From: Prillingera fragicola
Lineage: Eukaryota; Basidiomycota; Tremellomycetes; Trichosporonales; Trichosporonaceae
DNA length: 64,000 bases
Direction of reading: 5' to 3'
Assembly (NCBI GenBank): GCA_002335605.1
Contig: BEDY01000005.1
Location: 248,001 to 312,000 of the forward strand
The notes beneath the pieces were generated by a model. It was not told where the DNA came from, did not search any database, and worked only from the letters and a program-made list of their open reading frames with translations. Shown here piece after piece: positions 33,179 to 44,900 of this stretch; the first letter of the stretch is position 1; each line of letters opens with the position of its first letter. The position numbers and the translations under genes are program-made.

Positions 33179-33771
33179 AACGGAGCCCGCTCATGGCGCG
33201 CTCGCTGGATTCCCCGTATTCGACCCGGTTGTATTTAATGCAGACCCTGTAGTCTTGACTGTACAAAGAAGGCAAGGTCGTGTGAATATGCATGATTGCA
33301 GAAGTATAGCGGCGGACATTGAGCAGCTGAGCAGCGCGTACAGTGGGTGGTGTGCCGACTGACATTGGCCGGTCGTAGGTCACAGCGCCAGGGCGCACAA
33401 CCGCGTCAATGATCAGCGTTCAGTGTTGATCGGCCAATATGTCACTGGCCACCACAAACCCACCTCCGCTGCACTGTATAGAGCTAGAACTGCACAAGCT
33501 GCCACTAAGTCAAGCCCAGGCAGTGCCGCAGAGGCAGTGTATTTCTAGGCCGGCGACTGCTTCTCAATTCTCGCAGTTCCAAGCCACTCCCTGCCCACCC
33601 AATCCCATGATCCGCCCCTCCACCCATGCCATCCGCTTTGGGTTCACCCACGGACCATTATTTGTTGACGGCACCGCCTTGCGGCCTCCGTGTGCTGTGA
33701 CTTATAACGATTGAACCAGTTGCTCTGTCTTTCACTTTCTCTACTCACTCCCCCACGAACATTTACAAGCA
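33179..33771. other. Intergenic region before the GPI-protein gene
   Basis: No coding gene seen; C/T-rich leader just upstream of 33772. Confidence 0.45.
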
Positions 33772-34563
33772 ATGATCACCACCACGTACGCTGCCGCTAG
33801 CGCGCTCGCCCTTGCGTCGGTCGTTGCCGCCCGCTCCGGGCGCGTCGACGAGAACCTCGCCGCGCGTGCCTACATGCGCGACCCCGCGACGGGCTTTCCG
33901 ATCGTCGTCGAGCTCTGCCGCCCAGAGTGTGACGACTACAACCTGCTAGTGCAGTGCAACACGACGTCGATCGCCACGCAGCAGTGTGCCGACATTTGCG
34001 ACAAGAACAAGGCGCCCTACACTGCGTTTGACGGGTGCTTTGACTGTCTCCAGGTGGACGCAAACATTACCTCGGAATCGATCGTGGGCCCACTGTGTGC
34101 CCTCGGCGAGGTCAACACCGACACGGCCGCCATCTCCTCGGCCTACGCCGCGGCCGCGTCGACGACCGCTAACGGGTTCCAGCAGATCATGGGCGGCGGG
34201 CCCATGAGCGTGACTGCTCCTGGAGAGTTCTCGTAAGTCACCCCACGGCAAGGGGGAAGGAGCTGACGGGGGGTCAGGAGCTTGGTCGCAGCTGGCAAGA
34301 CGTCGGTCGAGCCCCGCGCAGGATCCACGGGCGCCAGTGCCGGTGCTGGGTCAAGCCCCAACGCGACGGCCACGAACGCTGGCAACAGCACTGGAGCCAA
34401 CGAGACGGGGTCCGTGTCCGGCTCTGGCTCGGGCGTCACTTCGGCGCCCGGAGCGGCAAAGACCACGACGTCGCCTGGCGGTACTGCTCCAGTCAGCAGC
34501 GCGGGCAAGGTCGGTGTTTCCATTGCGGTCGTTATGGCAGCTGGTCTTGCCGTCATGCTCTAA
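33772..34563 (+). CDS. Secreted cysteine-patterned GPI-anchored protein
   Basis: Two exons (33772-34232, 34278-34563), 248 residues. A signal peptide is clear (MITTTYAAASALALASVVAA), and the C-terminus is a hydrophobic GPI-attachment tail (SSAGKVGVSIAVVMAAGLAV) after a Ser/Gly/Thr-rich stalk. Between them lie eight cysteines with spacing C-x3-C-x8-C-x9-C-x3-C-x12-C-x2-C-x16-C, and several N-glycosylation sites (NTT, NIT, NAT, NST, NET). The spacing recalls CFEM domains but lacks the CFEM C-x-C pair and heme-binding Asp pattern. Likely a cell-surface protein; function unknown. Confidence 0.82.
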
Positions 34564-36524
34564 ACCGGGCGAGCATAGTGCGTACAGGAGGGTTCTAATT
34601 GTACATACCGTATCTCGAGCAATGAATGCAGTCTGGGTTGTGCCTGTGGCACAGTATCTAATCTCACTGCCAAGCCGCAGCCTGGACATCTTCCAGACCA
34701 TCAGATCGGATCTCGATCTTAATCCTCAAAGACACGGCCTGAGCCTCGCGCGCCCAGCCCCAGCGGTGCCAAGCAGCTCCGCGCGCCAATAGTAAACGAG
34801 CCTAGCTAGCAAACGTAGTAAACGAGCAGACCACATGTCCACTGCGAGCTCGATTCATCACCCACGGCCACCCTGGCCATCCCTCTACGCCAGCTTGGCC
34901 AACCCCCTGGAATTCGCTCTGATTGTTCTATACTGAGCATCTTGGACTCGCGTCTCTGCAGCAGCCTCAGCAGACTCGGGAGCGAGTAACACCAGGACAC
35001 GCCCTCTTCAACGCCCAAAAAAAAACCACAACCCTGCCCACAGTCCCTGGAGGGACAGTCACCGTGGACAGCGCAGTCATTGCTGATCACCTCCCGGCGG
35101 CGTGGGCCTTGGCTGTATGTTCCGAAAGTCCCACAATGTCGGCCCGACAATGTGACCAACGAGGTGAGGTTGGGCAGACGAGAAGACAACGAAAGTGCCA
35201 AGCGAAGGTCGGTCCTTTTCTGAATTCTGCTGCCATAATACTCACAAGTCCGTCCGAGTGGCGTCCGCCTTTATTGGATCTACGACAGATGTAGCTATTG
35301 CAGATCTCGGCACGTACTGTAGCTAATGGTATTGAAAGTGCCTCTGTTTAGCGCAGGTTCCGACACCAGTCCATAAGCCCGAAGCGCGCTTGACCCGACG
35401 GCCCAACAAAACGACCCAGGTCGTCGCACTCTTGCTCAAACACAGACAAGCGCGCCACAACCCTCTGCCCTGCGGCCAGCACCTTTGCCTGCGTCAGCAA
35501 ACCCGACGCCACAGTCGTGCCATGTTTCGAAGAGCGCTCGTCGCACCCACCCCCTTCTTCTGTAGGAGTGCCAACCCCAGCGGCCACAGACCAGAGACCA
35601 GGCGGTGACAGCACCCAGCAGACGAGCGCCACGGAAACGCCTATTCCGGTCTGATCGGCACTGTGTCCCTGGCAGACCTCCCTGGTAAGTGGACCTGTCG
35701 TCGGTGGAGCCGAGAATGGAGCTTGTCGAGCTGTCAAAAGCAATTACACACAGAATCCAAGTTCTGAGCTCGTTGGAATCCGGCTCGGGAACATTGCTGC
35801 CCCCCTGAACTCTTGCGCTGGACAGGTGTAGCTACGCACGTCCAAGATGATGATGGATCGCGGAAATGAACACGCCGCTTGCGATTGAGGAGGGGACAGG
35901 AACTTGATTAACTTTTCTCTGGTGTCCGTAGACATCTCATGATGAGGTGGCGTCCGGGTTCAAACTATCTGCTGTGCCTGGGCTTGTGACTTGCTGAGGA
36001 TGTGCAGAGATCGTGAGATCGACAATGGCGGAACATTGTTAGCTTTCTGGGTTTGTAGTATGTGCTCCTGGGCGGTCATGTGTGCGACGCCGGTCGATCA
36101 GGGGATGGAAATCGCATCTCTAGCTACAACAGACGACGCAGCCGAGGCTGGCAGTGTATGGTATGCCACGCAGGGTGCGGGCTTTTGATTAGGTGTAGGG
36201 AGGGGAGTGGAGTGGAGGGAGCGAGGGATATGGAACATGTGTGGAGTGAGTGGATGGGGAGGGATGGGGGAGGGGAAGGGGGAATGAAAGAACAGAGAGA
36301 AGAGAGAGAGAAAAAGCCGAATGTATAAAGAGTCCTTTGCGACGACGAGCGCAAGATGAATGCAGATTGATTGTTGCCGAAAGGATACGGCGGGCATGTG
36401 TGGGATTTGCTTTGCCAGATGAGCCCAAAAGACCGTAAAAGCGTTTACAACACGCGGGGCAATGGCGATGGCGATGATGCTAAAAAGACAATAACACAAG
36501 CAGCGGAACACGAGCAAGGCCACT
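34564..36524. other. Gene-poor stretch
   Basis: About 2 kb with no supportable gene. A minus-strand frame at 35348-35743 is open but shows no family signal. Strongly G/A-rich on the plus strand at 36190-36330 (GGGGA and GAGAGA runs), which would be C/T-rich 3' flank of SFP1. Confidence 0.4.
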
Positions 36525-38643
36525 CTACATGTCGTTTAGCGGATCGACGTTGGAGAACAGCACTGCGTCGCGGCCGCGCTGCACGGGCGCCATCTTGGCT
36601 TGTGCGCCGCCGGCGGGCACGGTCGTAGCGGGAGTTGCCGGTGCCGGAGCAGCACGCGCGGGAGCTGGGCTCTGGGGGGGGGGAGCTGCGGGGCGCGGAG
36701 CGGCAACAGCAGCAGCTGCCGCATTGGTGCCGTTGGTTCCATTGGTAGTTGCGGTGGTCGTAGCTGTTGTGGCTTGCGGGCGGTTCTGCACAGGCCATGT
36801 TCCCATGCGCGGTCCAGCGTTGACCTGGTGAGCCGGTTGGCCGGGTGTGGTAACAGCCGGACGCTGCATCTGCGAGGGAACAGCGTAGGGAGCTGCACCG
36901 TTGCGGCCATTCTGCTGCTGCGAGCGGTCGCGCTTGGGGGGAGGCGGCAATGAGGGCGGGTGGGGGTGGGTACCGTTCTGGAGCATACGCAAGCCGTACT
37001 CGCCGTGCTCGCCAGAGTTGAGATAGTGGTACTTGAGACCGTTCATCTGCCTGTAGCGCTTGGTGCATCCGGCTCCGACAGCGCACACGTATGGGCGCGA
37101 GCGCTCCTCCGCTTCCTCGAGCGTCAAGCCGTGGTCGATTGCGTCGTGAATGGCAAAGTCGCACTGGCCCTTTTGCAGGTGATACTTGAGACCATTGCTT
37201 TGCTTGTATGCTTTGTTGCAGCCCGGGTTGGGGCAGCGCCACGCCTTGTGGGTGGTGAAAAGACTCGGTTGGGGGAGCTGGGGCTCGGGGGCTTTGGGCC
37301 GCTCGACTCCGTTGGCAGGAGCTGCTGCAACACCCTCCTTGGTTTCCTTGTCGTTGTCCTCGGCGGTCGTCGTGCTCGGGGTCGCAACGGGGGCGCCGTT
37401 GCCGACGGTGCCGTCGCGGCGGCCAACAACGGGAGGGGCCGAGGGAAGGCCGAGTGCGGCCGCGGCAGTAAAAAGTACGCTAGGAGCGACGGCAGTGGGG
37501 CCTGGGGGTTTGGCGGTGGCCGGGTCGTCTGCACTCTTGTTGCCAGCGACGACCTCGTTGAAGGCGCGGTCGAGACGCTGCTGTCCAGTCTTGTGGGTTC
37601 CGCTGAGGAAGGCACCACGCGAAGCGGCGGTAATCTTTGGCTCGGTGGAAAAAGTCGTCTGGGTGGGCGTAGTGGGAGATGAGGAGACGGAAGGAGGGGC
37701 GAGGGAGTTGATCGACGCGAGCGACGCATCGTTTGTTGGGGGGGACTTGAGCACATCCGAGAGCTGGAGAGGAGCCAGTGTCTCTGGGGGTGGGTTGGTC
37801 GATGCGGGCGCCTCGGGCTTGGGAGCTTGGCTGGAAGTGGGGGTGAGGGGGTAGTTTGGCACTGGGCGGGGCGAGGTGGAAGAGCGGTTCGAGTGGGTAG
37901 CGGATGGGGGTTCGGTGTCGCCCTCGAGGTCGAGGTCCATTGCCAAAGTCACTGGTGAAAAGTCGGCGTCGTGCATGCTCGAGTCGCCGTAAGGGTGCTG
38001 GTCCTCGACGTGCTCGAGGAGCTCATGGAGGCCTTGGTGCTTGATGCCGCAGCACTCGTACTCGCGGGTGTGCTCCTGCTCGTTGCGCAAAGTCATCAGA
38101 GTCTCGAGCTGGCCGCGCGAGTACGAGTGGCCCATCGACCCGATACGGGGGTTGGTCGAGAGCGAGGCGAGCGAGGCCGAGAGGTTGTTGTAGTTGTCAT
38201 AGCTTCCCGACACTGCTGCAGCGTACGATCGACGCGTGTACGACGACGACATGCCCGGCAAGCCAAACGCACCCGCCGAGGCGACGTAGGACCCTGGGTC
38301 CATGGTGATGGACGTCGCAAACGGCAATGAAGGCGAATCGCTGCGCAACGGAGTCAGTCGGATCCGGGCGGCAAACTGTCACTGCTGCTACTCACTTTGC
38401 GTCTCCGTAGAACCGTGCGCCATAACTTCCTTGCCCTCCCCTGCCGTACGAGAAGCCGCCGCCGCCGCCACCAAAGCTGACGCCGGACATGGCTGCGCCA
38501 AACGACATTGGCGAGCCGGCATGACGGCTAGAGTAGGTCGGGATGCGGAGGGCAGAGTTGGATGAGGACATTTTCCGCGTCGTTGGCCGTGAGGGGTTGG
38601 CCGGCGCGGCCATGGGCTGTGGTGGCTGTGCCTGTGTAGGCAT
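36525..38643 (-). CDS. SFP1: Zinc-finger transcription factor, SFP1 type
   Basis: Regulator of ribosome-biogenesis and growth genes downstream of TOR. Two exons on the minus strand (38396-38643, 36525-38340), 687 residues. A Gly-rich N-terminus precedes the first finger (YECCGIKHQGLHELLEHVED), which is the variant first finger of Sfp1-like proteins. After a long Ser/Thr/Pro-rich linker come two fingers sharing the NGLKYH signature: CPNPGCNKAYKQSNGLKYH and CAVGAGCTKRYRQMNGLKYH. The signature, repeated in two adjacent fingers, is diagnostic of the Sfp1 group. The end is Ala/Pro/Asn-rich and stops with NVDPLNDM. The start at 38643 is the first ATG in the open frame. Confidence 0.87.
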
Positions 38644-40329
38644 GATAGTGAAGAGGAGGGGGTGGGGATGGTGGGAGTGAGGGGCAAAGGAGGGCAAGAG
38701 AGGGGATGCTTAACGATGTAGAGGGCGCGAGAAGGAGCAAGGTGGGGGGTGGGGTGACTAGTCGGCGTCTAGCCCGCTAGAGAGGACGGTTGTGGGATTG
38801 AAAGATGAATGTTGTATGATTGATCCGACTTTTGCTGACTGTCCTGGATATTCTCCAGACCGAGGGCAGGTGGCGGGAAAAGCGGGTTGGAGCGTGGAGC
38901 ACAAGTGTGTGAACAGTCGAAATGCTACAGTATGGCAAGTTGTGCCCCGGCGACAGTGTAGGTCTCTATGTGCTGGGTGACAAGAGTGTGAGGGGGTTGA
39001 TGAGGTGAGGCAAGACACGCAGCCGTGTCTTTAGATCTAGCTTGGGGGTTGGGTGAGGGGGTGCACGAAAGAGAGCATCGGTGTGTGGTGGATCGGAAAG
39101 TCGAGTGTGGGAGGGCTGGGCATAGTCCCTGGGCTCAGGCTGTAGCTCGGCTCACTGGCCACTCTCCTGCTGCAGCTAGCGGCGGCGGCGGCGCGGCGGC
39201 GGCGGGTGCAAGGGCCAAAGGCGGCCGCGGTGTTCAACCTCGGTGGATCGGTGGGGTGCTCGGGGGAATCCGTCTCAGCCCATGCCCTCTGTACCTATCT
39301 TTACCTTGTCGCCTGCCCGGTCCCTTAGTTTATAGCCTCCTGGGCATACTTTTTGGTCATCCACAAAGGGCAAAGCCAAGGCGTACGAGGGTAGGCGAGA
39401 GGAGCAACATCTCTAAGGGGAGGCGTCTGTAATCCGGACCTGGGCCACCTCTTGATTGATCCCTGCATGCAAAGGGGCTGCGCACGAGCTACTCCTTTTA
39501 CCACCATGCCAGCAACCATTCCTTGAAATCATGGAGCCGGTCAGAGCAGCTGAGCAGCTGCATGCGCAGATTCCCCACCTAATCTTCCATCAACGTCATG
39601 TTCCCGGCTCTTGCGCGACTGCAACAAAAGCGACACGCGTCCCCCTTCCCCTACCAGACCTAGTCACGTTCACAATAGTGTTCAATGAACAGAACAGCAG
39701 CAACCGAACGCTATCCCACCTATGCAACGCCCGTCTCTGCTCATTGGCGTCTGCCCGATCGGGCACCCAGCCAGCCAGTTGAAATCTAGGTGCAGCCGAA
39801 AAAAAAAGAGTTCTTGGGGCCCTTAACCTGTCAAAATATCCTGGGCCAAGCAAATGGCCAATAGTCAGGCCTGTCAGAATGTCCAGTTACGTTTCGCCTG
39901 TCTTGGTCTGCTTGCATGCATGTGTGCTGCTCCCCCGCCCCTTCGATGACCCCGGAACGAGCCCAAGCTTGCGTGGACAGTGTGTCCAGTATGGGCAGCG
40001 GGGGTGCCTTCAAGCCGGACTAGTTGGCTTTTGCCGCCCACCAACGTACTTGGCCACTCGCGCACCACAGCCCAGTGAGGATCTCTGATCTCTCTCCCCG
40101 GAATCTGAGACGACGTACGGCTCCCATAAACTGTATACCTTCTGGGGAACGGACGGAATAACGAATAGACGTCATTGTCGGTGGAGATTGTGGATATTGT
40201 GGAGAAACCCTAACCCTGTGCCCGAACACATGCTCAACCATAATCGCACATCGGCACGCCACTGGCACCGCCGCCACACCAAACCCAGACACATCCCCCT
40301 CTTTCTCCCACGCACACATCACGTCTCGC
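38644..40329. other. Long gene-poor SFP1 upstream region
   Basis: About 1.7 kb without a supportable gene, probably a long SFP1 promoter and leader. It holds a GCG/GGC triplet-rich stretch (39178-39235), an A-run of nine (about 39802-39810) and a short telomere-like word (ACCCTAACCC-type, about 40206-40217) that is too short to mean much. Confidence 0.45.
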
Positions 40330-41339
40330 TTAAGGATGTGGCGGGGGACTCCCCGGAGGCGGCGGCGGAGGCATGTCGTCGGGTGGAGGTGGCGGCGGAG
40401 GTGGAGTCGTCTCGGCGCTGGCGCGTGACGGCAATGACGGGCCATGACGTGAGCGTTGGGCACAGCCGGCGGCGCTACTGTCGCTGTCTGTGTCCGAGCT
40501 GTCGTAGTCGCCTACTAGCGTCGCTGTTTGCTGTGTTTGGGCTGCTGCGGGCGCGGGTGCGTTGCTGCTCTTGGATGCTGAGCTGGATGTGGCTGGTGTG
40601 CCACGGATTCGGGTCCAAGTGGCCGAGTAGCGGCCGTCTGGGCGGAGGAAGGCAAAGCGGTCGTCATTTCCTTGGCGTGTCACGATTCGCATGAGCAGTT
40701 GGGACGGGTTGGGCGAAGAGGCGAGCGCGCGTGCAGTGTGGGTCATGAGCTTGAGAATGTCGTCAGGGGGCTATCTGCGTCAGTTCTCTCGTGAGACCAC
40801 CCACCCACCGTCTCGTTCTGCAACTTGTCATGCTCTCGTGCGCGCTCTGCTTTACGCTCCTCTTCCTCGTCATCTTCACGCTCTCGCTCACGCAGCCGAG
40901 CTTCTCGCAGCCCGTCAACCCAAGCCCTCCGTCTCCTCTCAGAGTGCGCAGCCACCTCTTCCTCTCCAGACAGCTCAAACTCGTCCTCGTACCCTTCCTC
41001 CAGACTCCACGAGCTGGACAGCGAGCTCGTAGGCGACACAGACCGCGGGCTCGGCAACGCATCGAGCAAGTGCACAACATCATACCTAGAACGTCAGCCA
41101 CAGGCTGAAAGTCGCAACTCTTTGCATGCTAACCGATCAGCCAGAATCTTGTGTTCGTGGTCACCAGCCCACGGGATCAGCTGAGGCAAGGCGTTGCTTT
41201 GTGACCGCACCAGCTGTGCCTCGTATGCACGCGGGTAGGCTGCTGCGGGGATGGCAGGAGCTGCAGAAGGACCAGAGTGGTCTCTGTCGTGTCTTGTGCT
41301 GCTGCTGTAGTGCTGCCTTTGTCGCTTTGGCTTTGGCAT
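40330..41339 (-). CDS. Uncharacterised protein with SURP-like motif
   Basis: Three exons on the minus strand (41134-41339, 40809-41085, 40330-40770), 307 residues. Start MPKPKRQRQHYSSSTRHDRD is basic. The middle is acidic then a charged coiled coil (RLREREREDDEEEERKAERA). Next comes a segment, LKLMTHTARALASSPNPSQL ending in NDDRFAFLRPDGRY, that fits the pattern of SURP (SWAP) RNA-processing modules: hydrophobic helix, then D-x-R-F-x-F-L-x-P. The end is a proline tract of the kind bound by SH3, WW or profilin-like domains. Together this suggests a nuclear RNA-processing factor; that is inference. Confidence 0.68.
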
Positions 41340-41916
41340 TACTGAGAGTGGGTGTGGATTGCTACAGGGTCGCGAGCTAGACAACCTCCACCTGCCAAGC
41401 TGGTGAAGCAGGCGCCACAAAGGCTGAAATCCCGTATATCTCCGGACTGTATTGACTGATTAGATTAATAGTTCTGATCTGGCTTGAATGATTTGTGTAT
41501 TTAATAATAATAATTTTGGTTCCGCTGCTGGTTCAAGGCCCAGGGCAGCCGTGCCTGATTGTTGTCTCCTTTGCGGCGGTGTCCCTTTGGATATAATACC
41601 CCCACCCTCCGTGTGCTCGGAGCAGAGACAGGCCCCTCCCCTACACTCACCCAGCCAGCCAGCCAGCCAGCCAGCGTGCACCCACCCACCCACGCAGCCA
41701 GGCCCACCCAGGATACCCAAAGTCGCCACACACAAAATCATTAATCTTTAGCCACAGCTCAAACCTCCACCTGCCACTGGCACACATCCAGCACACCACC
41801 ACCACAACATCACCTTCCCTCCCTCCTCCGTAGAGGGTCACTCCCTCCCTGCTCTTGCTCGCTACCAGGTGGAGGTCGTTTACCCACACACCCACACACA
41901 CACCTAAGCAGCAGCA
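41340..41916. other. Divergent upstream region SURP-like / MOT1
   Basis: No gene seen. Contains a (CAGC)n microsatellite, about six copies at 41651-41676, followed by C/A-rich CCCACC repeats, and further CACA-rich sequence up to the MOT1 start. Confidence 0.55.
41651..41676. repeat. (CAGC)n tetranucleotide microsatellite
   Basis: Six head-to-tail CAGC units in the MOT1 leader or promoter, flanked by CCCACC-rich DNA. Confidence 0.8.
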
Positions 41917-44900
41917 ATGTCAAAGCTCATCTTGCTTCTAGACTCGGGCACTTCAACCCTTGTACGGCGAACAGCAGCAAAGCAGCTCGCAGACGTCGCA
42001 CTCAAATCATTCAACTCGCTCCCAGACGCCGACGCATGGCCAGACGCACTGGAGACTATTCAAAAGCTCATTCCACTCCTACGAAGCCGCTCATCGGAAA
42101 CGCGCAATGCAGCTGCAAACGCACTCGGTCTCATAGCCCAGCGGCTACCTGAATGGCGGGGCTCACCGCCAGAAGAGCAAAGTCCCATCGAGGGCGCAGG
42201 AGTCGACCAGCCCTTTGACACTAGGGCGGCTGTTGAATCTGGCGAAATCTTGTTAGCCTCTGCCGGACGCGAGTACGTCGCCAAGCTAGGCCCTGGCGAC
42301 CGTGCCAAGCGTCGGAAAGCCATGATGGGCGCCGTCGGACTAGGCAACGGCCTCGACCTTGGCGGCGACATGGACAAGGTGCTAGACGAGGCCGACGACA
42401 AGGACGGCGTCGCTACTGCCGCCTCTGCTACTGGCGCCACAAACACGCCGCCACCCAGGACCGACACACCACCAGCAGACATTTTCGAGGGCCTGTCGGC
42501 GCGCCAGATTGCCATGCTCAAGCGCAAAAAGGGCAACAACATTGTGCAAGAGGCCAACAAGATGCGTAGGCTCAACGACAAGGCGGCATCGGGATCCGAG
42601 ACGCCCACCCCCCGCACGACGCCGAAATCGACGCCTCACGGAACACCTCCGCCAGAGGTGAAAGCCGAGCCCGAGGACGTCAAGCCCGACATCGAGCCCG
42701 ACGTTAAAAACGAGGCCGTCGTCATTGACCCGAGCAAGAAGGCGGCCGGCGGTGCCGTCGAACCCACGGACAAGAAGGCACTGAGTCTCGACCCCCACGG
42801 TCACTCGCCCTGGTCGGCTGTTGCCGTCGAGCTCGCTGCCGCGCTCACAGATCCCGACTGGCACGTCCGGCACGGCGCCGCCATGGGTCTTATGGAGGTC
42901 ATTCGTTCGACTGGCACGACACTCGGCGAGGGATACCCTGGTTTCCTGAGCGGGCTTGCGCGTCGCCTCCTGACGCTGCTTGCGCTGGACCGCTTTGGTG
43001 ACTTTGTCGGAGACACTGTCATGGCTCCCGTGCGCGAGACTGCTGCGCAGGCTCTGGGCGTGTTGTTCAAATTCGAGGATGCGACAGAGTGCGACGAGGT
43101 CCACTCGGCTCTCGTCGCCATGGTCAACCAGCCATGGGCAAAGCGCGGCAAGGAAGCCGAGGGAAAGCCGCGCTCCGAGCGGTTCTCTTGGGAGCTGCGC
43201 CATGCCGGCCTGTTGGGCCTCAAGTACGAGGTTGCCATCCGGGATCCGACTGTCATCATCCACGATGTCGTCGACTGTGCGCTCGCAGCGCTGCGTGATG
43301 CCGACGACGACGTGCGTACCGTCGCTGCCTCGGCGCTGCTTCCCATCGCGACTTCGCTTGTCGACATTCCCGAGCTCGGCGCCATTGTCAACCAGCTGTG
43401 GGACTGCCTCGGCGAAGGCACCGACGAGCTCGGCAGCAGTACCGGCGCAGTCATGGACCTCTTGTGCGCCCTTATCGCGCACGACGCCGTCATCGCCCAC
43501 ATGGCCGCGAGCCAGGACAGCCACGCCCTTATCTCGCGCATCTACGCCTTTATCCGTCACCCCATCACGACTGTGCGTCTCGCCGTCGCCAACGCATTGT
43601 ACACGCTGTTGACGGTGCCGGCCCTGCCGAGGGACTGGGTGCGTGACGACGTGCTCTCGCTGCTGTTCCAAAACTTGGTGCTTGAGGACCGCGCCGAGAT
43701 CCGCAACGTCTCGGCTGCAGCGTTTGCGGCAGCCATCGCCTGCTCTGATCTCGAGGACACTGTGGGTCCCAACATTGACGACTGGTACGCCATTGTCATG
43801 ACCCCTGTCGGCGCGCCACTCGACGAGACCCTGTTCGTCGGCCGCCGCCAGCGCGGCCACGACATTGACAAGGCAATGTTTGCCGGCGACATGTCGCTTG
43901 TCTCCACCGACACTGTCCTCGAGACCCGCATCGCTGCGGCAAAGGCCCTCGCGCTTCTTCGCAACTATGCGCACAACTTCAACGACCTGGGCCTCGTTAA
44001 AAACTATCTCGGGTCCAGCTCGGCGCACCAGGTCTTCTTCGCCGCCACTATTGTGCGCGAGTGGGCTGTCAGCCAGCCAGCAGAGGCCAAGGCAGCGGAG
44101 CTGGGCAACCTCCTCATCCCCCTTCTGGGAACGCCGCCGACGTACGCCGAGATGATGACCCTCCTGACTCGAGTGCACGCCGAGGTCCGCGGCTTGTTTG
44201 CGGCCTTCACGACCGAGGGCAAGGTGAAAAAGGACCTGCTGCCCGACTTGCCGTCACGCGTCGACCCACTCGGTGGCGCCGACGCCTTCACGCTCGAGAC
44301 CGCGCGCAGCGCCGCGGGACCCACGTTTGAAGCACTCACCCGCATGCTCAAGGGCGTGCATGCCAAGGCGGCCCTGGCCAACCTGCGCGACAGGCAGCGC
44401 AAGCTGCTGGCGTCGATTGGCTACTTCAGCGCAATGAAGGAGCGCCTCGACGTGCAAGTCGGCGCGGGTGTTGCGGGCGCGCTCATTACGCTCTGCTCCA
44501 TGCCGCCCAAGCTTGGTCCCGTAGTCAAGGCCGTCATGGACTCGGTGAAAAAGGAAGAGTCTGTGCTGTTGCAGCAGCGCGGTGCGGAGAGCGTCGGCGA
44601 TTTCCTCGCCTACTGCGCCTCACCAGAGTTTACGGCGGCCGTCAACCCCACAGACAAGGTGCTGAAAAACCTGTTCACGTTTCTCAACTCGGATGTCACG
44701 GTCACACCCGTCTGCACGCCCAACACCGAGGGCATCCTCTCCCTCAGGGAGGCACCCGCACAGCCTACAGGCCGCGGGCGTGCCGCCGCCGCCGTGCCAG
44801 AGGAGACGGAAGAGCAGCTCATGGCCCGCGTCACGCGCCGTGGTGCCCTCGCAGCCCTCGCGGCCACGGCCAAGCGGTTCGGCCCGAGTCTGTTCGACTC

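Noticed and set aside
33772..34232. CFEM domain
   Set aside because: Eight cysteines are present but the spacing lacks the C-x-C pair and the Asp pattern.
35348..35743. Minus-strand frame of 131 codons in gene-poor DNA
   Set aside because: No ATG start in a good place, no family signal, and no plausible exon partner.
40206..40217. Interstitial telomere-like word
   Set aside because: About one and a half units, too short to distinguish from chance.
42382..44178. Long minus-strand frame (598 codons) opposite MOT1
   Set aside because: Shadow of the HEAT-repeat coding region of MOT1.
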